This document shows positions 8,746 through 17,381 of a stretch of 64,000 bases of DNA, one piece after another. The translations under genes and the position numbers were made by a program. Below the pieces are notes generated by a model that was given only the letters and a program-made list of their open reading frames with translations, had not been told where the DNA came from and made no database searches. Within the stretch, counting starts at the first letter, position 1, and the number at the start of each line of letters is the position of its first letter. The stretch is from Planomicrobium okeanokoites (GTDB lineage: Bacteria > Bacillota > Bacilli > Bacillales_A > Planococcaceae), in NCBI RefSeq assembly GCF_003428875.1, contig NZ_QQRS01000001.1, forward strand, positions 372,001 to 436,000, given 5' to 3'.

Positions 8746-8869
8746 GAATTCTACAGCGGAAGGCTGATTTATTTCATTTTACGAAATACTTCTTCCTATT
8801 TTATCGAAACATTTGATAAACTTAAAAAGTTCACTACATACATTAAATTACAGCAGGGAGAAGAATGGA

Positions 8870-10627
8870 ATGCGCGTTTTTTTGGAATTGAGCTGGTTTT
8901 TTAAAGAAAGGAAGAAGCAATATGCTATCGGTATCTTTCTTTTGATGATCGTTGCCTTGCTTGGCGTACTGCCGCCGCGCATTATCGGATTTGTGGTTGA
9001 TGAAATCAGCAAAGGCACATTGACGCCTGCCTACCTGATGAAATGGCTAGGAGTCCTTGCGGCGTCTGCATTGGTCATGTACGTACTTCGTTATGCATGG
9101 CGCTTAATGATTTTCGGTTCTTCGATCATTTTAGCGCGAAATTTGAGGCGGCAGCTGTTTCACCATTTTACTCAAATGTCTCCTTCGTTCTATCAGAAAA
9201 GACGGGTTGGGGACTTGATGGCTCATGCCACCAATGATTTACAGGCTGTTCAGATGACTGCCGGTGCAGGTGTCCTGACGCTGTTTGACTCGATCGCGAC
9301 AGGCGGTTTTGTCATCGCGGCGATGGCCATTACAATCGATTGGAAACTGACTTTGATTGTCTTGATCCCATTGCCGTTGATGGCTTACATGACCAATTAT
9401 TATGGCCGGCTGATGCATCTTCGTTTCCACGATGCACAGGCAGCTTTCTCAGGGTTGAATGATAAAACCCAGGAAAGCATTTCCGGCATGAAAGTGATTA
9501 AGACTTTCGGACAGGAAAAAGAGGACGTTGAAGATTTCCGGTCGCTTTCGAAGCAGGTAGTGGATGAAAACATCCGTGTCGCCAGAGTGGATTCTTTATT
9601 CGATCCGACAATTTCAGCTATTATCGGCGTCTGTTATTTTCTCGCGATCGGTTTCGGTTCTTACTTTGTAACCAACGGCGATATGTCGATTGGAGACTTG
9701 GTTGCATTCACTGCCTATTTGGGCCTGTTGGTATGGCCAATGCTGGCTTTTGGATGGTTATTCAATATAGTGGAGCGGGGACGGGCTTCATATGACCGGA
9801 TCCGGCAATTGCTTGCGGAACCTGTCGATATTGACGACCGTAAAGGGGCGCTCGATATTCATCCTGAAGGCAATATCGTATTCGACCTTGAAGAATTCAA
9901 ATTTACAGATGATGACCGGGCAGCTCTCCGGGATGTCCGTTTTACGCTGAAGCGGGGAGAAACTTTGGGGATTGTGGGCAAGACAGGCTCCGGAAAATCT
10001 GCCATTCTCCGTTTATTGCTGCGTGAATTTGAGAACTACAGCGGCGACATTCTTTTTGGCGGTCGTTCCATCAACGATTATAAAAAGAAAAAACTCAGGG
10101 AGGCAATCGGTTATGTGCCGCAGGATCATTTCCTGTTTTCGACAACAGTCGCCGGCAATATCGCATTCGCGAGACCGGACGCCACGGAAGAGGAAATCCA
10201 CCAGGCGGCTCAGCTGGCGCATATCCATCAGGACATTTTGAATTTCACAGAAGGATATAATACAGTAGTCGGCGAACGTGGTGTTTCGTTATCCGGTGGA
10301 CAAAAGCAGCGGATTTCGATTGCCCGTGCATTGATGATGAGGCCTGAATTGCTGATACTGGACGATTCGTTGTCCGCGGTTGACGCGAAAACGGAAGAAG
10401 CGATTTTAGAATCACTGAAGCGGACGCGGACAGGAGAAACGACAATCATCACATCCCACCGGCTCAGCGCCATCCAGCACGCCCATCAAATAGTAGTGAT
10501 GGAAGCCGGTACAGTGGCGGAAATCGGTTCACATGATGAATTGATGAAGAAAAAAGGGATTTACTATGAAATGTATGAGTTGCAGCGGCTTGAAGCACTC
10601 GTCGAGCAGGGAGGCGAGACACAATGA
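8870..10627 (+). CDS. ABC exporter half-transporter, degenerate-site subunit (YheI/BmrC-like)
   Basis: 585-residue fusion of a six-helix membrane domain (residues 15-310) and a nucleotide-binding domain. Walker A GKTGSGKS is near residue 369, the signature LSGGQ near 473, and Walker B is ILDDS, with aspartate where the catalytic glutamate normally is. This substitution is typical of the degenerate half of heterodimeric multidrug exporters such as BmrC/LmrC. ATG 8870 follows a GGGAG site; the frame extends upstream to 8813 without one. The stop overlaps the start of the partner gene by 4 bases, supporting a heterodimer with a single good ATPase site. Confidence 0.9.
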   Translation: MRVFLELSWFFKERKKQYAIGIFLLMIVALLGVLPPRIIGFVVDEISKGTLTPAYLMKWLGVLAASALVMYVLRYAWRLMIFGSSIILARNLRRQLFHHFTQMSPSFYQKRRVGDLMAHATNDLQAVQMTAGAGVLTLFDSIATGGFVIAAMAITIDWKLTLIVLIPLPLMAYMTNYYGRLMHLRFHDAQAAFSGLNDKTQESISGMKVIKTFGQEKEDVEDFRSLSKQVVDENIRVARVDSLFDPTISAIIGVCYFLAIGFGSYFVTNGDMSIGDLVAFTAYLGLLVWPMLAFGWLFNIVERGRASYDRIRQLLAEPVDIDDRKGALDIHPEGNIVFDLEEFKFTDDDRAALRDVRFTLKRGETLGIVGKTGSGKSAILRLLLREFENYSGDILFGGRSINDYKKKKLREAIGYVPQDHFLFSTTVAGNIAFARPDATEEEIHQAAQLAHIHQDILNFTEGYNTVVGERGVSLSGGQKQRISIARALMMRPELLILDDSLSAVDAKTEEAILESLKRTRTGETTIITSHRLSAIQHAHQIVVMEAGTVAEIGSHDELMKKKGIYYEMYELQRLEALVEQGGETQ

Positions 10628-12408
10628 ATGAAAAACAAAAAGAACTGACCGGCAGGGACCAGTGGGTCGTATTCAAACGCCTGCTCGTTTACTTGATCCC
10701 CCATAAAAAGATGCTCTCTGTTGCCATGTTGCTGCTGATATTGACAGTACTTGGCGATGTACTCGGACCGTTGATCATCAAAACCTTCATCGATGGCTAT
10801 CTGACTCCGGGTAATTTCCCGACAGGTCCGGTAACCGGCCTGGCGCTTAGCTACTTATTCATTCAGGTTTCAAACGTCATCATCAGTTATTTTCAATTGC
10901 TGAAATTCCAGGAAGCTGCCTTGAAAATCATTCAGCAGATGCGAATTGATGTCTTTTCAAAAGTGCAGAGCTTAGGCATGCGCTATTTTGACCGCACACC
11001 CGCTGGCGGCATCGTTTCCAGGGTCACCAATGACACAGAAGCGATCAAGGAAATGTTCGTCACTGTACTCATCGGTTTTATCCAGAGCATATTCTTAATT
11101 ATCGGTGTTTACATTGCAATGTTCTTCCTGAATGTGCGACTGGCCCTCATTACATTGATCCTGCTGCCGATCCTGTTCTGGATCATGTATATCTACCGTA
11201 AATACAGTTCGATTTTCTATCAGGACCTGCGTGAAAGGCTTGGTCAGCTGAATGCTAAAATTTCCGAATCTGTCCAAGGGATGGGCATGATTCAGGCATT
11301 CAGCCAGGAAGGCAGGATGCAGGACGAATTCAATGAAATAAACGAAAAACATTGGAAAGCGGGTAAACGCAATATTAAAATCGATGGATTGCTGCTGCGT
11401 CCCGCGATCGATCTCGTTTACACACTCGCATTGATCATGCTGCTCAGCTATTTCGGCATCACTTCATTCAATTCGACGATTGAAGTAGGCGTCATTTATG
11501 CATTTGTGACCTATATAGACAGATTCTTCGAGCCGATCAACCAGGTGATGCAGCGGCTGTCCATTTTCCAGCAGGCGATTGTGGCTGCGTCGCGTGTCTT
11601 CGATTTATTGGATGAAACAGACGAAGCGCCTGCCCAAAAAGGAGCGGCAGCTGAAATTGCGGAAGGCCGCATTGAATTCAGGAATGTCAGCTTTTCCTAT
11701 GACGGCAAAGCGGAAGTTTTGAAAAACATTTCATTTACTGCCGAGCCCGGACAGACGGTAGCGCTTGTCGGCCATACGGGGAGCGGAAAAAGTTCCATCA
11801 TCAATTTGCTGATGCGGTTCTATGACTACGAAAATGGACATATCCTGATAGACGGAGTTGATGTAAAAGAATATCGCGCCAGTGAGTTAAGGAGAAAAAT
11901 GGGGCTTGTCCTTCAGGATCCCTTCCTGTTTTATGGCACGATTGAAAGCAATATAAGGCTCTTTAACCAAGATATGCTGTTTTCAGAAATCAGGGCAGCC
12001 GCTGAATTTGTGCAGGCTGATAAATTCATTGCGCAATTACCGGATGGCTATGATCATAAAGTGACGGAGAGAGGGTCTACATTCTCGAGCGGACAGCGGC
12101 AGTTATTGGCTTTTGCCAGAACAATGGCGGCTGATCCGAAGATTCTGGTGCTGGATGAAGCGACGGCCAATATTGATACGGAAACAGAAGTCGCCATCCA
12201 GACGAGCCTGGAAAAAATGCGGAAAGGCCGCACAACCATTGCGATTGCCCATAGATTGAGCACGATACAGGACGCTGAACTGATTCTTGTGCTGCACCAA
12301 GGGGAAATTGTCGAACAGGGTACCCACCAGCAGCTGTTGGCAGCGCGCGGCCTCTATCATAAAATGTATCTGCTGCAAAATGGAATCGTGGAGAATGTCG
12401 GAAATTAA
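10624..12408 (+). CDS. ABC exporter half-transporter, catalytic subunit (YheH/BmrD-like)
   Basis: 594-residue half-transporter with a six-helix domain and a nucleotide-binding domain. Walker A GHTGSGKS is near residue 382, Walker B is the canonical LVLDEA near 507, but the signature is FSSGQ instead of LSGGQ. Combined with the degenerate Walker B of the first subunit, this leaves one composite active site intact, as in BmrCD and LmrCD. The likely role is export of drugs or lipids; the substrate cannot be read from sequence. It lacks the roughly 80-residue insertion I associate with BmrD (about 670 residues). Confidence 0.9.
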   Translation: MNEKQKELTGRDQWVVFKRLLVYLIPHKKMLSVAMLLLILTVLGDVLGPLIIKTFIDGYLTPGNFPTGPVTGLALSYLFIQVSNVIISYFQLLKFQEAALKIIQQMRIDVFSKVQSLGMRYFDRTPAGGIVSRVTNDTEAIKEMFVTVLIGFIQSIFLIIGVYIAMFFLNVRLALITLILLPILFWIMYIYRKYSSIFYQDLRERLGQLNAKISESVQGMGMIQAFSQEGRMQDEFNEINEKHWKAGKRNIKIDGLLLRPAIDLVYTLALIMLLSYFGITSFNSTIEVGVIYAFVTYIDRFFEPINQVMQRLSIFQQAIVAASRVFDLLDETDEAPAQKGAAAEIAEGRIEFRNVSFSYDGKAEVLKNISFTAEPGQTVALVGHTGSGKSSIINLLMRFYDYENGHILIDGVDVKEYRASELRRKMGLVLQDPFLFYGTIESNIRLFNQDMLFSEIRAAAEFVQADKFIAQLPDGYDHKVTERGSTFSSGQRQLLAFARTMAADPKILVLDEATANIDTETEVAIQTSLEKMRKGRTTIAIAHRLSTIQDAELILVLHQGEIVEQGTHQQLLAARGLYHKMYLLQNGIVENVGN

Positions 12409-12436
12409 AAAGTCATTTTGATCAATGGAGGAGCCT

Positions 12437-12877
12437 ATGAAGAAAATCATTCCGTTAGTGTTGCTGATGGTCTTTGTCTTTTGTGGTACTGCACACGCTT
12501 TGTCATGGGCATATCCATTTGTGGTTTGGGAAGGAAGACTTTATGAAGTAGCAGAAGAGGATCCGCTGCCTCAAAGTGCGATAGCTGGGCCAATAGGCAG
12601 AGTCGTGACCATGGCGGATGATATGTCAGGTGCATATTATGGCAACGCTTCGAACTATTACCCAATTGGCACTGTCTATTACGCAATTAAGGGAAGAGAT
12701 CCCGCAGCAACGATTGCCGTGGAAGCGGAAGGCGAATATTTAAGAGCCGATTACCGACAAGAATCCATGTTTCGTTTCATGAATCTTCTATTGGACCAAC
12801 GCATTCTAATGGGGATAATTCTAGCAATTATGACCTTGATTATTCTTTTTGCCAGACGAAAAGATCGACGGAATTGA
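12437..12877 (+). CDS. Membrane-anchored extracytoplasmic protein, unknown
   Basis: Unrecognised 146-residue protein. The N-terminal 22 residues are a signal-like hydrophobic segment ending in AHA, followed by about 85 residues expected outside the membrane and one transmembrane helix (residues about 118-138) with a basic RRKDRRN tail inside. I chose ATG 12437 because GGAGG lies 5 bases upstream. It starts 28 bases after the exporter genes on the same strand and might be co-transcribed. A hairpin (caggagggaaag / cttttttcttcctg-like, 12898-12935) follows as a possible terminator. Confidence 0.72.
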   Translation: MKKIIPLVLLMVFVFCGTAHALSWAYPFVVWEGRLYEVAEEDPLPQSAIAGPIGRVVTMADDMSGAYYGNASNYYPIGTVYYAIKGRDPAATIAVEAEGEYLRADYRQESMFRFMNLLLDQRILMGIILAIMTLIILFARRKDRRN

Positions 12878-12960
12878 TATAGGCTCTGTTAAAGGCAGGA
12901 GGGAAAGGTGAAAACTTTTTCTTCCTGTTTTCCTTTATGAAAAAAGATAATATTAGCAAT

Positions 12961-13192
12961 CGATATTGCGCAAAACAGCTTCGCTTTCCTGGGGGCTTGC
13001 AAAAACCCGTGCTCCTGCATCGCTGCGCTAGCTTCGTCGCAAAGAGCCGGCCTTGCAAGCTACGGCCAACTCTTAGCTAACTCGGCCTCGGTCCCCTTCG
13101 CCCGAGTGGATCTCAGCACTTCGCTCGAACCGGAGTTGGGTTCCAACTCCGGTTCTAATCCCCTGGGAGTCTCGCTGTTTTGCTCCATATCT
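12961..13192 (+). repeat. Dispersed palindromic repeat, copy A
   Basis: A GC-rich, non-coding 232-base element. Its ends form an imperfect terminal inverted repeat (gcaaaacagc...cctgggggc on the left, cccctgggag...gctgttttgc on the right) and the centre holds a perfect hairpin (accggagttgg / ccaactccggt). A second copy in the opposite orientation lies at 24120-24283; blocks such as ggatctcagcacttcgctcg are identical. Copy A has about 70 extra bases (13002-13076) compared with copy B. No ORF is conserved, so this looks like a MITE-like or REP-like element. Confidence 0.8.
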
Positions 13193-13426
13193 CAGAATCG
13201 CTTCACTAGTTTCACAACATTAAAGATATGCGACAAATATGATTGAAGCCAATGATCTTCGCTCCTGTTTTTCTTTATATATAGAAGAAACAGCTTTTGA
13301 CCAGATGGTTCTGTATAATTACCATTGCCACATTAAGCTCATTCACAAAGAGTTCACAGGCAAAAGGGCAGTTTTCTTTTGCTGAATTTGATAAGATGGG
13401 GAGAGTATAATGAAGGAGTGGAAACA

Positions 13427-14137
13427 GTGGCAAGTGACATTAATCTATTCCTGGCCTTCGGTGCAGGATTCCTCAGTTTCATTTCACCATGCACTTTGCC
13501 TTTATATCCGGCATTTTTATCTTATATTACAGGCATGTCGCTTGATGAAATTAAAAACGACAAGAAAGTCATGCAGCGCAGAGGCATGTTCCATACGCTT
13601 TTCTTCCTGCTCGGATTTTCAACCATTTTTATCGCACTCGGTTTCAGTACTTCATTCTTCTATGAATGGTTTGTCCGCTATGATGAATTGATCCGCCAAG
13701 TCGGCGCCATTTTCATTGTCATATTCGGTCTGATGATCGTCGGTGTGTTCCAGCCAAAATTCCTGATGGCAGATAAAAAGTTCTCATTTAAAAACCGCCC
13801 ATCCGGTTTTCTTGGAACTTTCATCATTGGCCTGGCGTTTGCCGCGGGGTGGACACCATGTACCGGGCCCATTACAGCAGCCATTTACACGCTGGCTGCA
13901 GCGAATCCTGGTTCAGGTGTATGGTATATGCTCGCATATGTCCTCGGCTTTGCCATTCCGTTCTTTGTGCTGTCATTCTTCGTGACGCGCCTCGGCTGGC
14001 TGCGCAAGCATAATAACACGATTATGAAAGTCGGCGGATTCATCATGATTGCAATCGGAATTTTACTGTTCTTTGATGGAATGACTTATCTCATCCGTAT
14101 CCTGAGCCCGATTTTCGGCGATTTCCAGGGCTTCTAA
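13427..14137 (+). CDS. ccdA: Cytochrome c biogenesis thiol-disulfide protein CcdA
   Basis: Polytopic membrane protein that passes reducing power from the cytoplasm to extracytoplasmic thioredoxin-like proteins for cytochrome c maturation. The protein is 236 residues with about six transmembrane helices; the two redox cysteines are in SPCTLP (helix 1) and TPCTGP (helix 4). GTG 13427 has AAGGAGTGG upstream and gives the family's usual length. It opens the conserved ccdA-ccdC cluster. Confidence 0.95.
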   Translation: MASDINLFLAFGAGFLSFISPCTLPLYPAFLSYITGMSLDEIKNDKKVMQRRGMFHTLFFLLGFSTIFIALGFSTSFFYEWFVRYDELIRQVGAIFIVIFGLMIVGVFQPKFLMADKKFSFKNRPSGFLGTFIIGLAFAAGWTPCTGPITAAIYTLAAANPGSGVWYMLAYVLGFAIPFFVLSFFVTRLGWLRKHNNTIMKVGGFIMIAIGILLFFDGMTYLIRILSPIFGDFQGF

Positions 14138-14161
14138 TTGATCACAAAGCAGGTGACACCA

Positions 14162-14308
14162 TTGAAAAATATCGATTACATGAATGAATACCGGCAAACA
14201 TTCAACAGTGCAGCCTCTTATATGCTGTTTGCCAAAACAGAAAGTTGTCCCATATTCGAGAGGTTGCTTTCACAATATGAAGAGTTTAAGGAGGGATTGA
14301 ATGTTTGA
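14162..14308 (+). CDS. Small protein between ccdA and ccdC (48 aa), unknown
   Basis: A 48-residue frame starting at TTG 14162 (AGGTGA five bases upstream) and ending inside the first codons of ccdC, with an 8-base overlap. It has no transmembrane helix and one cysteine in the KTESCPIF segment. In B. subtilis this position holds yneI, a CheY-like receiver of about 120 residues, which is missing here. The ribosome site and overlap argue for translation; no homologue is recognised. Confidence 0.5.
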   Translation: MKNIDYMNEYRQTFNSAASYMLFAKTESCPIFERLLSQYEEFKEGLNV

Positions 14309-14801
14309 TCAGATTCCTCCGGCAGTCTACTTGGCGATAACAACTGTTGGAGCGGTCTTTATGGGGGTTTTTGCAATCTTTGTAAGGTCGCGCTCAGCCA
14401 AGAAACCGGCTTCCGTGAAAAAAATTCTATTGCCGCCTTTATTTATGTCTACTGGCGCATTGATGTTCATTTTTCCTTTCTTCCGGGTTGCGCCTCCACA
14501 AATTGCCGAAGCGCTGGCCGCAGGCATCATTTTTTCGGTTGTGCTGATCTGGACATCCAAATTTGAGGAAAAAGAAGGAGAAATCTATTTAAAGCAATCG
14601 AAGGCATTCATCTTCATACTGATCGGATTATTACTGGTCCGGTTGCTCGCCAAAGTGATTCTCAGCTCTACGATTGATATCGGTGAACTCGCCGGTATGT
14701 TCTGGATACTGGCATTCGGAATGATCATTCCTTGGCGGATAGCTATGTATGTCCAATTTAAAAAACTTGCAGATAAAAACAAAAGCGCAGTACCCGGTTG
14801 A
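14301..14801 (+). CDS. ccdC: CcdC family membrane protein
   Basis: 166-residue protein with four predicted transmembrane helices and the short basic loop typical of CcdC/YneJ (about 160 residues). Its function is unknown, but it is linked by neighbourhood with CcdA. ATG 14301 has AGGAGGG upstream. A terminator overlaps its stop codon. Confidence 0.88.
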   Translation: MFDQIPPAVYLAITTVGAVFMGVFAIFVRSRSAKKPASVKKILLPPLFMSTGALMFIFPFFRVAPPQIAEALAAGIIFSVVLIWTSKFEEKEGEIYLKQSKAFIFILIGLLLVRLLAKVILSSTIDIGELAGMFWILAFGMIIPWRIAMYVQFKKLADKNKSAVPG

Positions 14802-14817
14802 TGGGTACTGCGTTTTT
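14786..14817 (+). terminator. Terminator of the ccdA-ccdC operon
   Basis: Perfect 10-base stem (cgcagtaccc / gggtactgcg) with a 7-base loop then five T residues; the left arm lies inside the last codons of ccdC. Confidence 0.9.
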
Positions 14818-14831
14818 GTTTGCCGCTTTTC

Positions 14832-14956
14832 TATGTCTAGACTCCGGCGGCCCAGCTCTTCGGGTCGTAAGCCACTCTGGCTGTGCGGCTGGAAAAACGC
14901 CGCTTCGCCAGATCGTCTTACGCCTTTCAGAGCTTAACGGGCGCCGTCGCTTTTCT
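14832..14956. repeat. Dispersed GC-rich intergenic repeat
   Basis: A non-coding segment beginning tctagactccggcggccc and ending gggcgccgtcgcttttc, with nested complementary pieces (aagccactctgg / ccagatcgtctta). From memory it resembles the tctag-ctc-c-ggcgcc...cgtcgctttt elements common in intergenic regions of Planococcaceae and Bacillaceae. Only one copy is seen in the window, so the repeat status rests on recognition. Confidence 0.55.
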
Positions 14957-14962
14957 TTTTAT

Positions 14963-15397
14963 TTATTTCTCAAAATAATTTTCATACGGAGCGACATCGA
15001 TATTGAGTTCGTCCAGCTTTTTGCGCAAAAATTTATGGTCGCGTTTTGGAGTCGCCTGGATATAGCCCCTGATAATATGTTCGTGTTCCATTTTTGAAAC
15101 TTTTTCTTCCAATAGAATCTGACCGATTCTGCCCGCTATCTTTTGTTTGGCAACTGGCCGAAACAAGTCAGGCACAGGCTGCACCAATTCATTCAATAAT
15201 TCCTTTTCACGGTCTCCCCATAAATGGATGGTTTTGCCGACGTAATATTCTTCCCAATTCAAATCAGACAATCCGTCTTTTTTCGGAATGGACTTCAAAA
15301 ATTTCCTGAACATAAAATAGCCGCCAATCGCAAATAAACCGACAAGGACCACTACCCAAAACAGGATGAACCATAAAAACCAACCTTCTAACGCCAC
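14963..15397 (-). CDS. DUF2621 membrane protein (YneK-like)
   Basis: 144-residue protein with one N-terminal transmembrane helix (about residues 5-28) followed by a cytoplasmic domain with the KEDGL-like linker and a basic C-terminal half. Position next to ccdC and convergent orientation match B. subtilis yneK. I chose GTG 15397 because GAGGTG lies six bases upstream; a GTG at 15406 is an alternative three residues longer. Function unknown. Confidence 0.85.
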   Translation of the reverse strand: MALEGWFLWFILFWVVVLVGLFAIGGYFMFRKFLKSIPKKDGLSDLNWEEYYVGKTIHLWGDREKELLNELVQPVPDLFRPVAKQKIAGRIGQILLEEKVSKMEHEHIIRGYIQATPKRDHKFLRKKLDELNIDVAPYENYFEK

Positions 15398-15517
15398 TTT
15401 ATTCACCTCAAACCTTCCGATATCTCCATTATAAGAGCAAAATAAAAAAAATTCATTAAAAATGTATCCCTTTTTGCCTTAACTGTCTATATAGCGGGTG
15501 AGAGGAGGTGAAACAAA

Positions 15518-15736
15518 ATGGCAAACAGCAACTTCAAAAAGGCGAGCATCCGCCTGACATTTGATAATGGCTTTGATGCATTAGGCAAACCGAGGAAGAA
15601 AGTGAAAGCGTACCACAATGTATCCGATTTGGCATCAGCAACCGGGATTTTCGAATCAGCCCGCGTATTGACGGAATTCGGAAACAAACCGCTGATGGAT
15701 TTGGAAAAGCAGTCTAGTCTTTCAATCTACGCATAA
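15518..15736 (+). CDS. DUF1659 family small protein
   Basis: 72-residue soluble protein with the pattern of DUF1659 (alternating beta strands, KASIRLTFDNG...GKPRKKVKAYHNV). It has a perfect AGGAGGTG ribosome site. It is the first of three small genes (DUF1659, DUF2922, YvrJ) that recur together in Bacillales; their role is unknown. Both DUF1659 and DUF2922 look like small beta-rich subunits that might interact. Confidence 0.85.
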   Translation: MANSNFKKASIRLTFDNGFDALGKPRKKVKAYHNVSDLASATGIFESARVLTEFGNKPLMDLEKQSSLSIYA

Positions 15737-15758
15737 TTACACTAAGGGGGAATAGGGA

Positions 15759-15974
15759 ATGGCTAAAACATTGGAATTGATATTTGAAACTGGGGCAGGC
15801 AAAGACGTGGTGCTGTCTGTGGAAGAACCGCGAGAAGACCTGACGGCTCTGGAACTCGCGACTGGCATGCAGACCATCATTACGCAGAATATCTTTGAAG
15901 TTGAAGGGTCGCCATTCGCGATCGCCAAAGGTGCACGGGTAGTTGAACGGAACGTCGTCGACTACGAAGTTTAA
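15759..15974 (+). CDS. DUF2922 family small protein
   Basis: 71-residue protein with the DUF2922 pattern (LELIFETGAGKDVVLSVEEP, then an alpha helix and a beta C-terminus containing RVVERNVVDYEV). It starts 23 bases after the DUF1659 gene with GGGGGAATAGGGA upstream and is followed by a terminator. Function unknown. Confidence 0.85.
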   Translation: MAKTLELIFETGAGKDVVLSVEEPREDLTALELATGMQTIITQNIFEVEGSPFAIAKGARVVERNVVDYEV

Positions 15975-15978
15975 GAAC

Positions 15979-16007
15979 TGGAGCCCTCCTGAAATGGAGG
16001 GCTTTTT
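15979..16007 (+). terminator. Terminator after the DUF2922 gene
   Basis: Stem agccctcc / ggagggct with a short loop then five T residues; some read-through could reach the small yvrJ-like gene. Confidence 0.85.
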
Positions 16008-16038
16008 ATCTTATTTTTGACAGGGAGGAGACAAACTA

Positions 16039-16164
16039 ATGGAAGATTGGATGCGATTGATCCAGGAAGTGGGTTTTCCGATTTTTGTATCATTTTATCT
16101 GATGCACCGGGTTGAAACCAAGCTTGTGGCGATACATGAAGCGTTGATCGCCATCAGGCTGTGA
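16039..16164 (+). CDS. YvrJ family small membrane protein (41 aa)
   Basis: 41-residue protein starting MEDWMRLIQEVGFPIFVSFY, with one hydrophobic helix and a conserved charged segment (RVETKLVAIHEAL), matching the YvrJ family. GGAGGAG lies upstream of ATG 16039. It belongs with the two preceding small genes; together they form a recurring module of unknown role. Confidence 0.82.
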   Translation: MEDWMRLIQEVGFPIFVSFYLMHRVETKLVAIHEALIAIRL

Positions 16165-16259
16165 TTTCACAAATTCGTGACAATCAGTGCCGGATGTGAG
16201 TTGAATAGGCCGCTTTCTTCATTTAAGATGAAGGCAGTATGTTTTGTGGAGGCGGCACG

Positions 16260-16826
16260 ATGAAAAAAATAATGGCATTCGGGATAGTCAGCCTGGTCTT
16301 GCTGCTGACAGCTTGCGGCAATTCTGCAATTGAAGATTTTTCGCACACCGACCAGCGTGGAGAAGAGCTATCACTCGAGAACCTGAAAGGGACTCCGTGG
16401 CTGTCCACTTTTGTATTCACCAATTGCACGACCGTTTGTCCACCCATGACTTTCAATATGGCGTCAATTCAGGAAGAATTGGCTGCACAGGGAATAGACC
16501 AATATAAAATTGTCGCTTTTTCAGTGGATCCCGCTGTGGATGATCCTGAAGTGTTGAATGATTATCTAAAAAAATTCAATGTACCCGATGAATCGAAATG
16601 GCATCTTCTGACCGGTTATTCCCAGGACTATATCGCTGAGTACGCTAAGGATAACTTCAAATCGTTTGTCAAAAACGATCCTTCCAGTGATCAGGTGGTG
16701 CACGGCACCAGTTTTTATCTGATGGATAAAAATGGCGAGGTCGCTAATAATTACGACGGTTATGGAGATGTACCGGTCGAAGAAATTGTTGAAGATTTAA
16801 AAGAGTTATTGGATGAAAGCGAATAG
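16260..16826 (+). CDS. SCO1/SenC family copper chaperone lipoprotein
   Basis: 188-residue thioredoxin-fold lipoprotein with lipobox LTAC near residue 17. The copper ligands are visible: CTTVC (CxxxC) near residue 60 and the histidine in VVHGTSFYL near residue 146. Such proteins (YpmQ in B. subtilis) help assemble the CuA site of cytochrome c oxidase on the outer face of the membrane. ATG 16260 follows TGGAGGCGG; the in-frame ATG at 16239 has no site. Confidence 0.92.
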   Translation: MKKIMAFGIVSLVLLLTACGNSAIEDFSHTDQRGEELSLENLKGTPWLSTFVFTNCTTVCPPMTFNMASIQEELAAQGIDQYKIVAFSVDPAVDDPEVLNDYLKKFNVPDESKWHLLTGYSQDYIAEYAKDNFKSFVKNDPSSDQVVHGTSFYLMDKNGEVANNYDGYGDVPVEEIVEDLKELLDESE

Positions 16827-16838
16827 AATTGATATAAA

Positions 16839-16870
16839 AAAGACTCATTCCGACCGGGAATGAGTCTTTT
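16839..16870. terminator. Bidirectional terminator between Sco gene and mscL
   Basis: Perfect 12-13 base stem (aaagactcattcc / ggaatgagtcttt) flanked by A residues on the left and T residues on the right, so it can act on both convergent transcripts. Confidence 0.88.
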
Positions 16871-16877
16871 GTGCATA

Positions 16878-17261
16878 TCAAAGCTGTTGTTTTTTTAGCA
16901 AGTCCCGAATCTCGACGAGCAATTCTTCTTTCTTATCCAGTTCAGGTACAACTTCTTCAGCCGGCATCTCTTCTTTGCGCCGGAACTTCATAAATAGGCG
17001 GATGACCATGAAAATGGAAAAAGATATAATCAGGAAATCCAAAACAGACTGTAAAAACGCTCCATATTTAAGCGTGGCATCTCCGACTTTATACACTGCG
17101 TCAGCTATGCTGAAACCTCCCAGCAGCAGTCCAACTGCAGGCATGATCAAATCTTCCACCAGTGATGTCACGATCTTACCGAATGCAGCTCCGATCACAA
17201 CAGCGATCGCTAAATCCAATACATTGCCTTTTAAAGCAAAAGCTTTAAAATCATTCCACAT
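16878..17261 (-). CDS. mscL: Large-conductance mechanosensitive channel
   Basis: 127-residue channel that opens under hypo-osmotic shock. Two transmembrane helices are visible (about 15-45 and 65-88), the first with the family motif GNVLDLAIAVVIGAAFGKIV. I chose ATG 17261 (MWNDFKAFALKG) because GGAGGTG lies upstream; a GTG nine bases before it overlaps that site. Confidence 0.95.
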   Translation of the reverse strand: MWNDFKAFALKGNVLDLAIAVVIGAAFGKIVTSLVEDLIMPAVGLLLGGFSIADAVYKVGDATLKYGAFLQSVLDFLIISFSIFMVIRLFMKFRRKEEMPAEEVVPELDKKEELLVEIRDLLKKQQL

Positions 17262-17381
17262 TTGCTTCACCTCCGTATAATACTTTACATTTGAAAATCG
17301 GGAAAAGATAGTACTTGTGGCGACAGAAATAAGGAGCTTTTTATGCTAAACTAGAGAAAATAAGCAGTTGGGCGTGAAGAA

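Noticed and set aside
12961-13192. Possible tRNA-like or rRNA-like GC-rich island
   Set aside because: No tRNA cloverleaf, no T-arm GTTC consensus and no rRNA signature; the sequence is a repeat present twice.
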